From Pseudomonas vanderleydeniana (GTDB taxonomy: Bacteria > Pseudomonadota > Gammaproteobacteria > Pseudomonadales > Pseudomonadaceae), in assembly GCF_014268755.2 (NCBI RefSeq), contig NZ_CP077093.1:868001-932000 (forward strand): DNA of 64,000 nucleotides, written 5' to 3'. Below the pieces are notes generated by a model that saw nothing but the letters and a program-made list of their open reading frames with translations, made no database searches and was not told the DNA's origin. Position 1 is the stretch's first letter. Each line of letters opens with the position of its first letter. Below are positions 1 through 11,709 of this stretch, one piece after another. The position numbers and the translations under genes are program-made.

Positions 1-626
1 TTGTGCAGGTTCGGCCCGACCTTGGGTGAGAGCCAGTACAGCGGGAACAGCACCACCACCGCCACCAGGATCTGCAGGTACAGCAACTGCAACGGTGGCA
101 GGCGCAGCTGCCATTTTTTCAACAGGGTGCTGTAGACCGCGTAGGCCAGGGTCGCGCCGAGCATCATGCCGTCGCCCAGGTTCACGCCGTGGGTCAGCAG
201 CGAGGCGAGGTTGCCCGCCGAGACCACCACCAGTACGCCGATGAAGGACAGCGCCGCCCCCGACAGTGCACCGGCGGTCAGGCGCTGACCGAGGCTGACG
301 ATCGCCAGGGCCAGGGACATCAACGGCATCAGTGAGAGGATGATGCCCATGTTGGTCGCGGTGGTCAGGGTTGCGGCGTAGTAGGCCAGGCTCTGGTAGG
401 CGACCATGCCGAGCACGCCCAGGGTGATGATCTTGCCCAGGTGCGGGCGGATCGCCGCACGGTTGGCGATGACCGGACGCAGCAGGAAGGGGCTGAACAG
501 CAGGGCCGCCAGCAACCAGCGGTAGAAGCCGATTTCGGCCGGGAAGATCGAGCCGACGGCCATCTTGTTGACGACGGTGTTGCCGGCCCAGATGAAGATG
601 GCGAGCAGGGGAAACGCGTATTGCAT
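1..626 (-). CDS. EamA/DMT-family exporter, 3' end outside window
   Basis: Inner-membrane transporter of the drug/metabolite superfamily, which usually exports amino acids or other small metabolites. About 208 codons are present. The protein starts MQYAFPLLAIFIWAGN and continues with hydrophobic helices, including the family-typical run around IFIWAGNTVVNKMA near residue 11 and a second EamA-like repeat starting near LGDGMMLGATLAYAVYS. The start at 626 follows a GGAA-type ribosome site. The C-terminal part lies beyond base 1, so this is a partial gene by window position, not a truncation. It diverges from the AraC-type regulator whose start is about 100 bp away, a classic exporter-regulator arrangement, so the regulator may control it. 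The substrate cannot be read from the sequence. Confidence 0.85.
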   Translation of the reverse strand, partial: MQYAFPLLAIFIWAGNTVVNKMAVGSIFPAEIGFYRWLLAALLFSPFLLRPVIANRAAIRPHLGKIITLGVLGMVAYQSLAYYAATLTTATNMGIILSLMPLMSLALAIVSLGQRLTAGALSGAALSFIGVLVVVSAGNLASLLTHGVNLGDGMMLGATLAYAVYSTLLKKWQLRLPPLQLLYLQILVAVVVLFPLYWLSPKVGPNLH

Positions 627-725
627 AGGGTTCCAACCGGAATGACAGGGTGAGTGGAATTATCCCGCTGTCCGGATCAAAGCTTATACTTCAATCCAGT
701 CAATCGGCGTCGGAATCCGGACAGC

Positions 726-1511
726 ATGCAAAAGATCCCCATCGAGATCCCTTCTTTCCCCGATCTGCCGGCGCCGGTCTATTTCCGCTATGCCGAGTTC
801 GGCCCGGGTAGCCATGCGGCCACCCATCGACATCGCTGGGGTTCGCTGGACTATGTGTCCCATGGCGTCATCCACTATGAGGTCGCCGGCCGGCGTTTCA
901 TGTCGCCGTCGCGCTACGCCCTGTGGATTCCGCCCGATACCGAGCACAGCGCCTACAACACCCAGGCGATCGTCTACCGCTCGGTCTATGTGGCCGAGGA
1001 ACATTGCCGGGGCATGCCCGAGGTGGCGAGCACGCTGGCCATCAGCGACATTCTCAAGGCGATCCTCGGCGATTTCGCCCGGCGCGATGTGAAGATCCCC
1101 AGTGATCCGGCCGATATCCGCCTGGCCCAGGTGCTGGTCGACCAGTTGCATCAGGCCAAGGTCCACAGTTGCTACCTGCCGTACTCGGATGACCCGGGGC
1201 TGCTCAGCGTACTTGAAGGATTGCAGGACGACCCGGCGGACAACCGTTCGCTGGCGCAGTGGGCGGCGAGCCTGCATGTCAGTGAGCGGACCCTGGCGCG
1301 CCTGTTCGTGCGCGAGCTGGGCGTGAGTTTTGGCGAGTGGCGCCAGCGCCTGCGATTCGTCTGGGCGATTCAGGCGCTGGAAGGGCCCCGCAGCGTCCAG
1401 GCGATCGCCTTCGACCTGGGCTACAGCACCGCCTCGGCCTTCATCGCGATGTTCCAGCGCCAGGCTGGCTGTACGCCGGAGCAGTACCGGCGCCAGTCGC
1501 GGCTGCCCTGA
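726..1511 (+). CDS. AraC-family transcriptional regulator
   Basis: A 261-residue DNA-binding regulator. The N-terminal half looks like the cupin ligand-binding part, with the AATHRHRWGSLDYVSHGVI region and WIPPDTEHSAYN typical of the effector barrel. The C-terminal ~100 residues carry the two helix-turn-helix motifs of AraC proteins: SLAQWAASLHVSERTLARLF, then VQAIAFDLGYSTASAFIAMF, ending in a CTPEQYRR motif. I chose ATG 726 because the protein then begins at a normal cupin start. An in-frame ATG at 654 would add 24 residues of non-family sequence and eat into the divergent promoter. It probably regulates the divergent EamA exporter; the effector is unknown. Confidence 0.85.
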   Translation: MQKIPIEIPSFPDLPAPVYFRYAEFGPGSHAATHRHRWGSLDYVSHGVIHYEVAGRRFMSPSRYALWIPPDTEHSAYNTQAIVYRSVYVAEEHCRGMPEVASTLAISDILKAILGDFARRDVKIPSDPADIRLAQVLVDQLHQAKVHSCYLPYSDDPGLLSVLEGLQDDPADNRSLAQWAASLHVSERTLARLFVRELGVSFGEWRQRLRFVWAIQALEGPRSVQAIAFDLGYSTASAFIAMFQRQAGCTPEQYRRQSRLP

Positions 1512-1603
1512 TACCGGAATGCCGGTCACTGGAGGTGTAACGGGGTTTGTCTACACTTCTCCGAGAGCCGTGCCCATCGGCGCGGCAACAAGGAGAAAAC
1601 TCC

Positions 1604-1903
1604 ATGAACATGCTGCGTATCCCGTTGTTGCTGGCTGGCCTGCTGCTGTGTTCCCAGGGCTTTGCCGCCACCGCTGCCCAACAGGCCCAGCAGGACAAGA
1701 TGAAGACCTGCAACGCTGACGCCACCACCAAGGCGCTCAAGGGCGATGAGCGCAAGGCCTTCATGAGCAACTGCCTGAAAGCCCAGCCCGCCAAGGCGGC
1801 GACCCAGCAGGACAAGATGAAGACCTGCAACGCCGACGCCACCGCCAAGGCTCTCAAGGGCGATGAGCGCAAGACCTTCATGAGCACCTGCCTGAAGAAG
1901 TGA
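1604..1903 (+). CDS. PsiF-repeat periplasmic protein
   Basis: A 99-residue small secreted protein. It has a clear signal peptide (MNMLRIPLLLAGLLLCSQGFA) and two almost identical copies of the PsiF repeat, each built as DKMKTCNADATxKALKGDERKxFMSxCLK. The family is named after E. coli psiF, a phosphate-starvation-inducible gene of unknown biochemical role. Each repeat has two cysteines, consistent with periplasmic disulfides. The start at 1604 follows an excellent AAGGAG ribosome site. The two repeats are also close at the DNA level (about 1687-1780 and 1804-1897), pointing to a recent internal duplication. No Pho box was identified by eye. Confidence 0.85.
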   Translation: MNMLRIPLLLAGLLLCSQGFAATAAQQAQQDKMKTCNADATTKALKGDERKAFMSNCLKAQPAKAATQQDKMKTCNADATAKALKGDERKTFMSTCLKK

Positions 1904-2457
1904 CCCTGCCTGGCAAGACCTCTACTGTGGCGGTTGGAGGTCTTCGGGGCGCCGTTGTCCAGCGCGAATTTTCCGTCCGACGTGGAAATAGTCCTGGCCA
2001 GCGCCCTGAAGAGTTGGGCCGTGCGTCGAAGCCATTGTCGCGTGCGTTCGGCTGGCTCGCTGCCGTCGACAGTGTCCTGGAAAAGAGTTCTCCCCAACTG
2101 GAAGTGCAGGTCGACGCCGGTCTGAAGTTGCAGGTACTGGGGTACTGGAAACACGCTGGGCAGAAGCCGGCGCCTGGTTACGAACACCGAAGCGTCACTG
2201 AAAAGGTGTATAACACCTAAAGGAACCGATGGGAGGACAAGCCGCTCGATATCCCCACGGTATCGACCTTTACTTCCTGTGGGGTGCTGGGAACGACGTT
2301 CGTGCCCGAGAAACGGAAGGTCTACCTGGTGGAGTTTTCCCTGAGGGGTGACGGTTGCCAGCAGCAGGTCTATGACATTACCCAGGCCAGTGCACGGATG
2401 CCGGTGGCACTCCTGGAAGACTTCCCGCCCGCTTCCCGCAAGGTTTCCGAAGACTAG
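1900..2457 (+). pseudogene. Probable decayed ORF with an in-frame stop
   Basis: The 615-base gap between psiF and the next gene contains one reading frame that looks coding at its 3' end: RWEDKPLDIPTVSTFTSCG, then VPEKRKVYLVEFSLRGDGC, ending FPPASRKVSED and a TAG stop at 2455. The same frame stays open upstream to about 1900, but a TAA at 2218-2220 interrupts it. No plausible start with a ribosome site was found after that stop. The product is not recognised. The best reading is a remnant of a conserved Pseudomonas protein carrying a nonsense mutation (or a frameshift just upstream). Alternatives are a shorter real gene using a non-standard start, or chance. The true 5' end is uncertain. Confidence 0.35.
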
Positions 2458-2518
2458 TTCTGTCAGTTGAACGCTGGCAGACTGCCCATCCTTTGGCACT
2501 GTTTAGTTTTGAGGCTGT

Positions 2519-3529
2519 ATGTCGGCGTTTCCCCAGCGTTATGTAGTCTTGGCCAGTTTGATCATCGTCTGCGGCAGCCTGCTGCTGGTATTGCCATTGC
2601 GGCTGTTGCCGAGCCTGCTGGCTGGCCTGCTGGTGTTCGAACTGGTGAACATGCTCACGCCCAAGCTCGAGCATCTGATTGCCGGGCGGCGTGCACGCTG
2701 GTTGGCGGTCCTGTTGCTGGGCACGCTGATCGTCAGCGTGTTGACGTTGATCTTTGCCGGGGCGATCAGCTTCCTGCTGCATGAGGCGGAAAATCCCGGA
2801 GCGTCGCTGGGTAAATTCATGGTGGTGGTGGACAAGGCCCGCGGGCAGTTGCCGCCGTTCATCGATGCCTATCTGCCCGCCAGCGCGGCGGAGTTCCAGG
2901 TGGCGATCGGGGAATGGCTCAAGCGCCACCTGAGCGAGCTGCAACTGGTCGGCAAGGACGCGGCGCACATGTTCGTGACCCTGCTGATCGGCATGGTGCT
3001 GGGGGCGATCGTGGCCTTGCAGCATGTTTCCGATGCCAGCCAGCGCAAACCGCTGGCGGCGGCGTTGTTCGATCGCCTGCGGTTGCTGGTGCAGGCGTTT
3101 CGCAACATCGTCTTCGCCCAGATCAAGATCTCGGCGCTCAATACCGCCTTCACTGCCGTATTCCTCGCGGTGATCCTGCCGTTGTGCGGGATCAAGCTGC
3201 CGTTGACCAAGACCCTGATCGTGCTGACCTTCCTGCTCGGCCTGCTGCCGGTGATCGGTAACCTGATGTCCAACACCCTGATCACCATCGTCGCCCTGTC
3301 GTTGTCGATCTGGGTCGCGGCGGCGGCGCTGGGCTACCTGATCTTCATCCACAAGCTGGAGTACTTCCTCAACGCGCGGATCGTCGGCGGGCAGATCAGT
3401 GCCAAGTCGTGGGAGCTGCTGATGGCGATGCTGGTGTTCGAGGCGGCGTTCGGCCTGCCCGGAGTGGTGGCGGGGCCGATCTACTATGCGTACATCAAGA
3501 GTGAGCTGAAGCTGGCTGAGCTGGTCTGA
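2519..3529 (+). CDS. AI-2E family transporter (PerM/YdiK type)
   Basis: A 336-residue polytopic inner-membrane protein of the AI-2 exporter-like family. Hydrophobic segments are visible near residues 10-45, 60-90, 150-170, 205-230, 235-265, 268-290 and 305-325. The central soluble stretch and the late segment ending GLPGVVAGPIYYAYIKSEL are typical of the family. Members are proposed exporters of signals or small organic molecules; the substrate of this one is unknown. The start at 2519 is preceded by a GAGG site. The gene stands alone between a decayed ORF and a palindromic repeat cluster that may act as its transcriptional end. Confidence 0.8.
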   Translation: MSAFPQRYVVLASLIIVCGSLLLVLPLRLLPSLLAGLLVFELVNMLTPKLEHLIAGRRARWLAVLLLGTLIVSVLTLIFAGAISFLLHEAENPGASLGKFMVVVDKARGQLPPFIDAYLPASAAEFQVAIGEWLKRHLSELQLVGKDAAHMFVTLLIGMVLGAIVALQHVSDASQRKPLAAALFDRLRLLVQAFRNIVFAQIKISALNTAFTAVFLAVILPLCGIKLPLTKTLIVLTFLLGLLPVIGNLMSNTLITIVALSLSIWVAAAALGYLIFIHKLEYFLNARIVGGQISAKSWELLMAMLVFEAAFGLPGVVAGPIYYAYIKSELKLAELV

Positions 3530-3565
3530 CCGGCCCTGCGTTTATCCGGCTTGCCCGCGAAATCC

Positions 3566-4067
3566 GATCGTTCCCACGCTCCGCGTGGGAGCGTCTCTCA
3601 GGACGCTCGGCGTCCGTCCCGGGTGACGCAAAGCGTCACGTGCTGCATTCCCACGCGGAGCGTGGGAACGATCAGAGGGCGGGGCGGGGATGTTCCGATC
3701 GTTCCCACGCTCTGCGTGGGAACGCCTCCCAGGACGCTCGGCGTTCGTCCCGGGTGACGCAAAGCGTCACGTGCTGCATTCCCACGCGGAGCGTGGGAAC
3801 GATCAGAGGGCGGCGCGGGGATGTACCGATCGTTCCCACGCTCTGCGTGGGAACGCCTCCCAGGACGCTCGGCGTCCGCCCCGGGTGACGCAAAGCGTCG
3901 CGTGCTGCATTCCCACGCGGAGCGTGGGAACGATCAGATCCGGCTTGCCCGCGAAATCCGATCGTTCCCACGCTCCGCGTGGGAACGTCTCTCAGGGCGC
4001 TCGGCGTCCGTCCCGGGTGACGCAAAGCGTCACGTGCTGCATTCCCACGCGGAGCGTGGGAACGATC
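3566..4067. repeat. Four copies of a 108-bp nested palindromic element
   Basis: Four units of exactly 108 bp lie at 3566-3673, 3697-3804, 3828-3935 and 3960-4067 with a regular 131-132 bp period. In the first and last units the two ends are 25-bp perfect inverted copies (GATCGTTCCCACGC... and its complement); the middle two differ by one base (TCCG to TCTG). Each end is itself a short hairpin (CCCACGC / GCGTGGG), and the core holds two more hairpins (GACGC-TCGG-CGTC and GTGACGC-AAA-GCGTCAC). The 23-24 bp linkers are of two kinds: GA/GC-rich in two, and one shared with the sequence before the first unit (CCGGCTTGCCCGCGAAATCC). It fills the gap between two convergent genes and probably belongs to the REPIN/MITE-like class of Pseudomonas repeats. 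Confidence 0.9.
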
Positions 4068-4100
4068 AGAGGGCGGGGGCGGGCGTGTTGGAAGCGGGAG

Positions 4101-5366
4101 TCAGCCGTAGCGCTTCTGCGCGTCGATCGCCAGGCCGCTGCCGATGCTGCCGAAGATGTTCCCTTCGACGTGGCGGGCGTTCGGCAGCATCGCCGCGACG
4201 CTCTGGCGCAACGCCGGAATGCCGCTCGAACCGCCGGTGAAGAACACCGTGTCGACCTGCTCGACGGCCACTCCGGCCGTACCGAGGATCTGCGTGACGC
4301 TCTGGCGAATCCGCTCCAGCAGGTTGTCGATCGACGACTCGAACAGGGCACGGCTCAGGTCCACGCTCAGGCCCGCCTCGATGCGGTCCAGTGGCACATG
4401 GCGGTTCTCGGCATGGGTCAGCTGGATCTTGGTTTCCTCGACCTCCATCGCCAGCCAGTGCCCGGCGCGCTGCTCGATCAGCTTGAACAGGCGGTCGATG
4501 CCCACGGTGTCCTCGATGTCGTAGCGCATGCTGCCCAGGGCCAGCTGGGACTTCTGCGAGTACACCGAGTTGATGGTGTGCCAGGTCGCCAGGTTCATGT
4601 GGTGGCTGGTCGGCATGAAGGCGCCGCTCTTCATCCGGCTGCCATAGCCGAACAGCGGCATCACGCCCTGCAGGCTCAACTGCTTGTCGAAGTCGGTACC
4701 GCCGACGTGCACGCCGCCGGTGGCGAGGATGTCCTCGTGGCGGTTGTCCAGGCCCCGACGCTCTGGCGACAGGCGCACCAGCGAGAAGTCCGAGGTACCG
4801 CCGCCGATGTCAACGATCAGCACCAGCTCCTCGCGCTCGATGGTCGACTCGTAGTCGAAGGCCGCGGCGATCGGTTCGTACTGGAAGGACACGTCCTTGA
4901 AGCCGATCTTCTTCGCCACTTCCACCAGGGTGTCCTCGGCCTCCTTGTCGGCAACCGGGTCGTCATCGACGAAAAACACCGGGCGACCCAGCACCACCTG
5001 CTCGAACTCACGCCCGGCGGTCGCTTCCAGGCGGCCCTTCAGTTGGCCGATGAACATCCCGAGCAGGTCCTTGAACGGCAGCGCGGTACCGAGCACGCTG
5101 GTGTCGTGCTTGATCAGCTTGGAGCCCAGCAGGCTCTTGAGCGAGCGCATCAGGCGGCCTTCGTAACCTTCCAGATACTCGTGCAGGGCCAGCCGGCCGT
5201 AGACCGGGCGGCGTTCCTCGATGTTGAAGAAGACCACCGAAGGCAGGGTGATCTTGTCGTCCTCCAGTGCGATCAGCGTTTCCAGGCCGGGGCGCAGCCA
5301 GCCGACCGTGGAGTTGGACGTGCCGAAGTCGATGCCGCAGGCACGGGCCGCAGAGGCGTCTTTCAT
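4101..5366 (-). CDS. yegD: Hsp70-like chaperone YegD
   Basis: A 421-residue Hsp70/actin-fold ATPase of the YegD type, which lacks the long substrate-binding domain of DnaK. The phosphate-1 motif GIDFGTSNSTVGW is close to the N-terminus, phosphate-2 is IVDIGGGTSDFSLV, and the adenosine-binding motif FFTGGSSGIPALR lies near the C-terminus. I chose ATG 5366 because the protein then opens with MKDASAARACGIDFGTSNS; the longer frame adds 44 non-conserved residues. The gene is divergent from the CbpA-CbpM J-protein pair across 300 bp, which hints at co-regulation. The client and any J-protein partner are not established by sequence. Confidence 0.85.
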   Translation of the reverse strand: MKDASAARACGIDFGTSNSTVGWLRPGLETLIALEDDKITLPSVVFFNIEERRPVYGRLALHEYLEGYEGRLMRSLKSLLGSKLIKHDTSVLGTALPFKDLLGMFIGQLKGRLEATAGREFEQVVLGRPVFFVDDDPVADKEAEDTLVEVAKKIGFKDVSFQYEPIAAAFDYESTIEREELVLIVDIGGGTSDFSLVRLSPERRGLDNRHEDILATGGVHVGGTDFDKQLSLQGVMPLFGYGSRMKSGAFMPTSHHMNLATWHTINSVYSQKSQLALGSMRYDIEDTVGIDRLFKLIEQRAGHWLAMEVEETKIQLTHAENRHVPLDRIEAGLSVDLSRALFESSIDNLLERIRQSVTQILGTAGVAVEQVDTVFFTGGSSGIPALRQSVAAMLPNARHVEGNIFGSIGSGLAIDAQKRYG

Positions 5367-5460
5367 GTCTTTCGAGTTCCGGTGAAAAAACGGCCGCGCA
5401 GTGTATGCCAGTCGAGCGCGGAATCGAAGGCCGGTTATCCGCTCAATTGCGCATTGGCGA

Positions 5461-5489
5461 CTTGAAAGGTGCGCCATTGCACCCAAACT
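5461..5489 (+). promoter_or_regulatory. Possible heat-shock (sigma-32-like) promoter
   Basis: In the 300-bp space between yegD and cbpA, CTTGAAA (5461-5467) is an exact match to the sigma-32 -35 consensus. It is followed after 14 bases by CCCAAACT (5482-5489), a weaker -10 match. It points toward cbpA, about 180 bases upstream of its start. An inverted repeat CGGCGAT / ATCGCCG follows at 5516-5537. The -10 fit is imperfect, so this is only suggestive. Confidence 0.3.
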
Positions 5490-5666
5490 TGCTGTCACTG
5501 GTTCGTGTTGTGTATCGGCGATGACAAGAAATCGCCGACACGGCCGATAAACTTCTGAAGCCCCGCCCAGTCACAGCCTTGAGAACGGTCAATTCATACT
5601 GCACCGAAAGGCGCATGCTGTGTCCTGCCGAGCGGCGCGATATCGATAATGCAGGGTGATCCCTAG

Positions 5667-6614
5667 ATGGACTTCAAAGACTACTACAAGATCCTGGGTG
5701 TCGAGCCTACGGCGGATGACAAGGCGATCAAGGCCGCGTACCGCAAGCTGGCGCGCAAGTACCACCCGGATGTCAGCAAGGAAAAGGATGCCGAAGCCAA
5801 GTTCAAGGATGCCTCGGAAGCCTATGAAGCGCTGAAAAGCGCCGACAAGCGCGCCGAGTACGACGAACTGCGCAAATACGGCCAGCACGGCCAGCCGTTC
5901 CAGGGCCCGCCGGGCTGGCAGGGGCGTGGCGGTGGTGCCGGGTTTGGCGGTGGTGGTGATTTTTCGGATTTCTTCAGTTCGATCTTCGGCTCGCGCGGTG
6001 CCGGATTTGGTGGCGGACAATCAGGTCGCAGCGCCGGCCGGCGAGGGCAGGACGTGGAAATGGAATTACCGATCTTTCTGGAAGAAAGCCTGTCCAACGA
6101 ATCGAAGAAGGTCACCTTCCAGGTGCCGCAGTACAACGCGGCCGGCCAGCACGTGAGCAACACCAGCAAGAGCCTGAACGTGAAGATTCCGGCCGGGGTG
6201 ACCGACGGCGAACGCATCCGCCTCAAGGGCCAGGGTGCGCCGGGCGTTGGCGGCGGGGCCAATGGCGACCTGTACCTGACCATTCGTTTCGCACCCCACC
6301 CCAAATTCGATGTCGAAGGGGAGAACCTGATCATCACGTTGCCATTGGCTCCGTGGGAGCTGGCGCTGGGCACTGAAGTGGCGGTGCCGACCCTGACGGG
6401 TAAAATCAATCTCAAGGTGCCCGCCGGCAGCCAGAACGGCCAGCGCATGCGGGCCAAGGGCCACGGCCTGTTGAACAAGGCCGGGCAGCGCGGTTATCTG
6501 TTCGTGCAACTCAAGGCGGTCATGCCCAAGCACAGCGACGACGCGGTGAAGGCGCTGTGGCAGGAGCTGGCGAAGAAGGCCGCATTCGACCCGAGAGAAC
6601 AATGGAGTAGTTGA
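5667..6614 (+). CDS. cbpA: Curved DNA-binding J-protein CbpA
   Basis: A 315-residue class-B J-domain co-chaperone. The J domain occupies residues 1-70 with the HPD motif at 33-35, which stimulates Hsp70 ATPase activity. A Gly/Phe-rich linker follows (about 75-120), then two DnaJ C-terminal beta-domains ending near residue 305; there is no cysteine zinc-binding domain, as expected for CbpA rather than DnaJ. E. coli CbpA also binds curved DNA and helps compact the stationary-phase nucleoid. The next gene, cbpM, starts two bases after its stop and encodes its inhibitor, making a standard cbpAM operon. The length is normal for the family. Confidence 0.93.
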   Translation: MDFKDYYKILGVEPTADDKAIKAAYRKLARKYHPDVSKEKDAEAKFKDASEAYEALKSADKRAEYDELRKYGQHGQPFQGPPGWQGRGGGAGFGGGGDFSDFFSSIFGSRGAGFGGGQSGRSAGRRGQDVEMELPIFLEESLSNESKKVTFQVPQYNAAGQHVSNTSKSLNVKIPAGVTDGERIRLKGQGAPGVGGGANGDLYLTIRFAPHPKFDVEGENLIITLPLAPWELALGTEVAVPTLTGKINLKVPAGSQNGQRMRAKGHGLLNKAGQRGYLFVQLKAVMPKHSDDAVKALWQELAKKAAFDPREQWSS

Positions 6615-6616
6615 TC

Positions 6617-6922
6617 ATGAGTCCTGCCCTGAGCGTTCAACTGGATATGCAAGCCTTCTGCGAGGCGTCCGATCTGCCGGTCGCCTACGTGATCGAAATC
6701 GTCGAACACGGCATCCTCGAACCTCAGGGCCGCTCACCGGACGCCTGGCGTTTTCTCGACCACGAATTGCCGATCGCCCGGCATGCGGCGCGGCTGCACC
6801 AGGATCTGGAGCTGGAGTGGCAGGGCGTCGCCCTGGCGCTGGAACTGTTGGGCGAAGTCCGCGAACTGCGGGCAGAGAACCGCATGCTGCGCCAGCGGCT
6901 GCAGCGTTTCGTCCACGATTGA
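6617..6922 (+). CDS. cbpM: Chaperone modulator CbpM
   Basis: A 101-residue MerR-like small protein that in E. coli binds the J domain of CbpA and blocks both its co-chaperone and DNA-binding activities. The sequence shows the typical FCEASDLPVAYVIEIVEHGIL helix-turn-helix-like opening, then a C-terminal coiled coil (ELLGEVRELRAENRMLRQRL). The ATG at 6617 lies two bases after the cbpA stop, so the genes are co-transcribed and probably translationally coupled. The TTG at 6611 in the same frame would overlap cbpA and is unlikely. Confidence 0.9.
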   Translation: MSPALSVQLDMQAFCEASDLPVAYVIEIVEHGILEPQGRSPDAWRFLDHELPIARHAARLHQDLELEWQGVALALELLGEVRELRAENRMLRQRLQRFVHD

Positions 6923-6935
6923 GCGGTGGGAACCC

Positions 6936-7186
6936 TTCGCGGATAAATCCGGCTCCCACACGTGCTCTAGGGCACCGCGGATTATCAGCTTGCCGTTCAC
7001 CCTTTCACTTCTGATTTTATCTGCCCTAAAGACACAAGCAGAACTTATCCGCGAATCGCCAAAGGCGGCCAGTATCCGACCGCTCATCGCAGGGGAGTTA
7101 AAGACAGTTGGCTCCCACAGTGCCAGCGTCGTTCGCAGGATTCATGCACGGCGCGAGCGCTTGTGGGAGCCGGATTTATCCGCGAA
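6936..7186. repeat. 251-bp element with perfect 25-bp terminal inverted repeats
   Basis: The 304-base gap between cbpM and ureC is almost filled by an element whose ends are perfect inverted copies of TTCGCGGATAAATCCGGCTC plus CCACA (6936-6960 and 7162-7186). The interior holds a second GTTGGCTCCCACA copy and a block at 7064-7119 (GGCGGCCAGTATCCGACCGC onward) that recurs at about 17771-17825 in this window. No ORF is convincing inside. It looks like a composite REP/MITE-type non-coding element; the two convergent genes on either side may use it as a terminator. Confidence 0.75.
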
Positions 7187-7226
7187 TAGGCCCTTGAGTC
7201 CTACGTGGAGCCGGAGCGGCCTGGTG

Positions 7227-8927
<1,701 letters not shown>

Positions 8928-8954
8928 TGGGTTTCCCTGAGCGCAAAATGTCTA

Positions 8955-9088
8955 GTGGGGCGAGGGGGCTTGCCCCCGTTGGGGCGCGCAGCGCCCCTAA
9001 AAGCCGCCACCTCGTTCTATCAAATACAATGCGTTCTATGATTCGACGACTGCTTCGCAGCCGAACGGGGGGCAAGCCCCCTCGCCAC
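8955..9088. repeat. REPIN between ureB and ureC
   Basis: Two REP-like arms face each other: GGCGAGGGGGCTTGCCCCC near 8959 and its complement in GGGGCAAGCCCCCTCGCC ending near 9087, with about 85 bases between them. It is the same repeat family as the element at 16038-16170 and lies inside the urea operon, between two genes that must be made in equal amounts. Confidence 0.85.
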
Positions 9089-9099
9089 CATGAACAGTG

Positions 9100-10476
<1,377 letters not shown>

Positions 10477-10484
10477 GAACGGCC

Positions 10485-10787
<303 letters not shown>

Positions 10788-10839
10788 GGTTCACAGATCC
10801 ATTGGCAGGCAGTTGAAAGGCGCAAGTCGAAGCAGGGTG

Positions 10840-11679
10840 TCATGTATTCCAGATCCTTGGCGGCACGGCCTCGCGGCCCAGCAGCGCCGGGCGTAGCAAC
10901 TGCCACAGGGCGATCAGCCAGGCCCGGGCGTGCAGGGCCTGTCCGGCCAGGCAGCGCGCTACCAGCAGACCTGGCAGCTGGCTGAGGTCGCCGCGCACCG
11001 GCGTCGGCAGGTTGCGGCAACGTTCGAGCAGGTCGCTGTCGATTTCGCCGGTGACCAGCAAGGTGGCGAAGACCGGCTGGCCGTCGAGCCCGATCGGCGA
11101 GTCCAGCAGGCCGTCGTTGCCGAGGATGCGCTGGCGCTCGTGCCAGAGCGGCTTGCCATCGCGGCGGATATCCAGGTGCGACTGGAAGTGCCCCAGGTCG
11201 AAGCGTTCGCCACTGGCCGGCCGGCCCAGGGCGACCATGTCCCAATAGAACAGCCGGGCATCGCCCTCCAGTTCGACCAGGGTCTCCAGCTCGGCCTGGG
11301 CCGCGCTGAACACGATGGTTTCCTGGGGCAGCCATTCCAGGGTGGCGCCGGCACCGACCCGCAGCCGCAGGCTCTGGTAGGCGGGGCCGTTGGCGCGATA
11401 CCACTTGGCGGCGCCGGGGCTGGTCAACTGCGCCCAGGCATCGCGTTCGACGCTGGCACTGATGTCCAGCCGGTCGCCGCCGGCGATCCCGCCAGGCGGG
11501 TGGACGATGATGTGCTGGCAGATTTCCGGGCCTTCGGCGTACAGGTGCTTCTGCACCCGCAGCGGGCCCAGGTGGCGACGGCGGACCGGGCGGGTGGTGT
11601 CGCCGAAACGTGCGTAGCCCAGCTCCAGCTCGGCGTGCCAGCTGGGTGTGAACAGGGCGTTGTTGGCAGATGAAGTCAT
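10840..11679 (-). CDS. ureD: Urease accessory protein UreD
   Basis: A 279-residue maturation factor that binds apo-urease and, together with UreF and UreG, helps deliver nickel and carbon dioxide to the active-site lysine. Conserved stretches are [20 protein letters not shown] (here [15 protein letters not shown]), [17 protein letters not shown] and [15 protein letters not shown]. The length is typical. It sits just 30 bases after urtE, tying urea import and urea hydrolysis into one transcription unit. UreEFG genes are not in this window. Confidence 0.95.
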   Translation of the reverse strand: MTSSANNALFTPSWHAELELGYARFGDTTRPVRRRHLGPLRVQKHLYAEGPEICQHIIVHPPGGIAGGDRLDISASVERDAWAQLTSPGAAKWYRANGPAYQSLRLRVGAGATLEWLPQETIVFSAAQAELETLVELEGDARLFYWDMVALGRPASGERFDLGHFQSHLDIRRDGKPLWHERQRILGNDGLLDSPIGLDGQPVFATLLVTGEIDSDLLERCRNLPTPVRGDLSQLPGLLVARCLAGQALHARAWLIALWQLLRPALLGREAVPPRIWNT

Positions 11680-11709
11680 GATGATCGATTATTGTCCGGA
11701 CGCTACAGG

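Noticed and set aside
3566..4067. Regularly spaced repeats resembling a CRISPR array
   Set aside because: The repeated unit is 108 bp with nested hairpins, the intervening 23-24 bp linkers are not unique, and no cas genes are present. It fits a REPIN-type cluster.
3690..5465. 591-codon plus-strand frame
   Set aside because: It runs through the palindrome cluster and antisense to yegD; the composition is that of a shadow frame.
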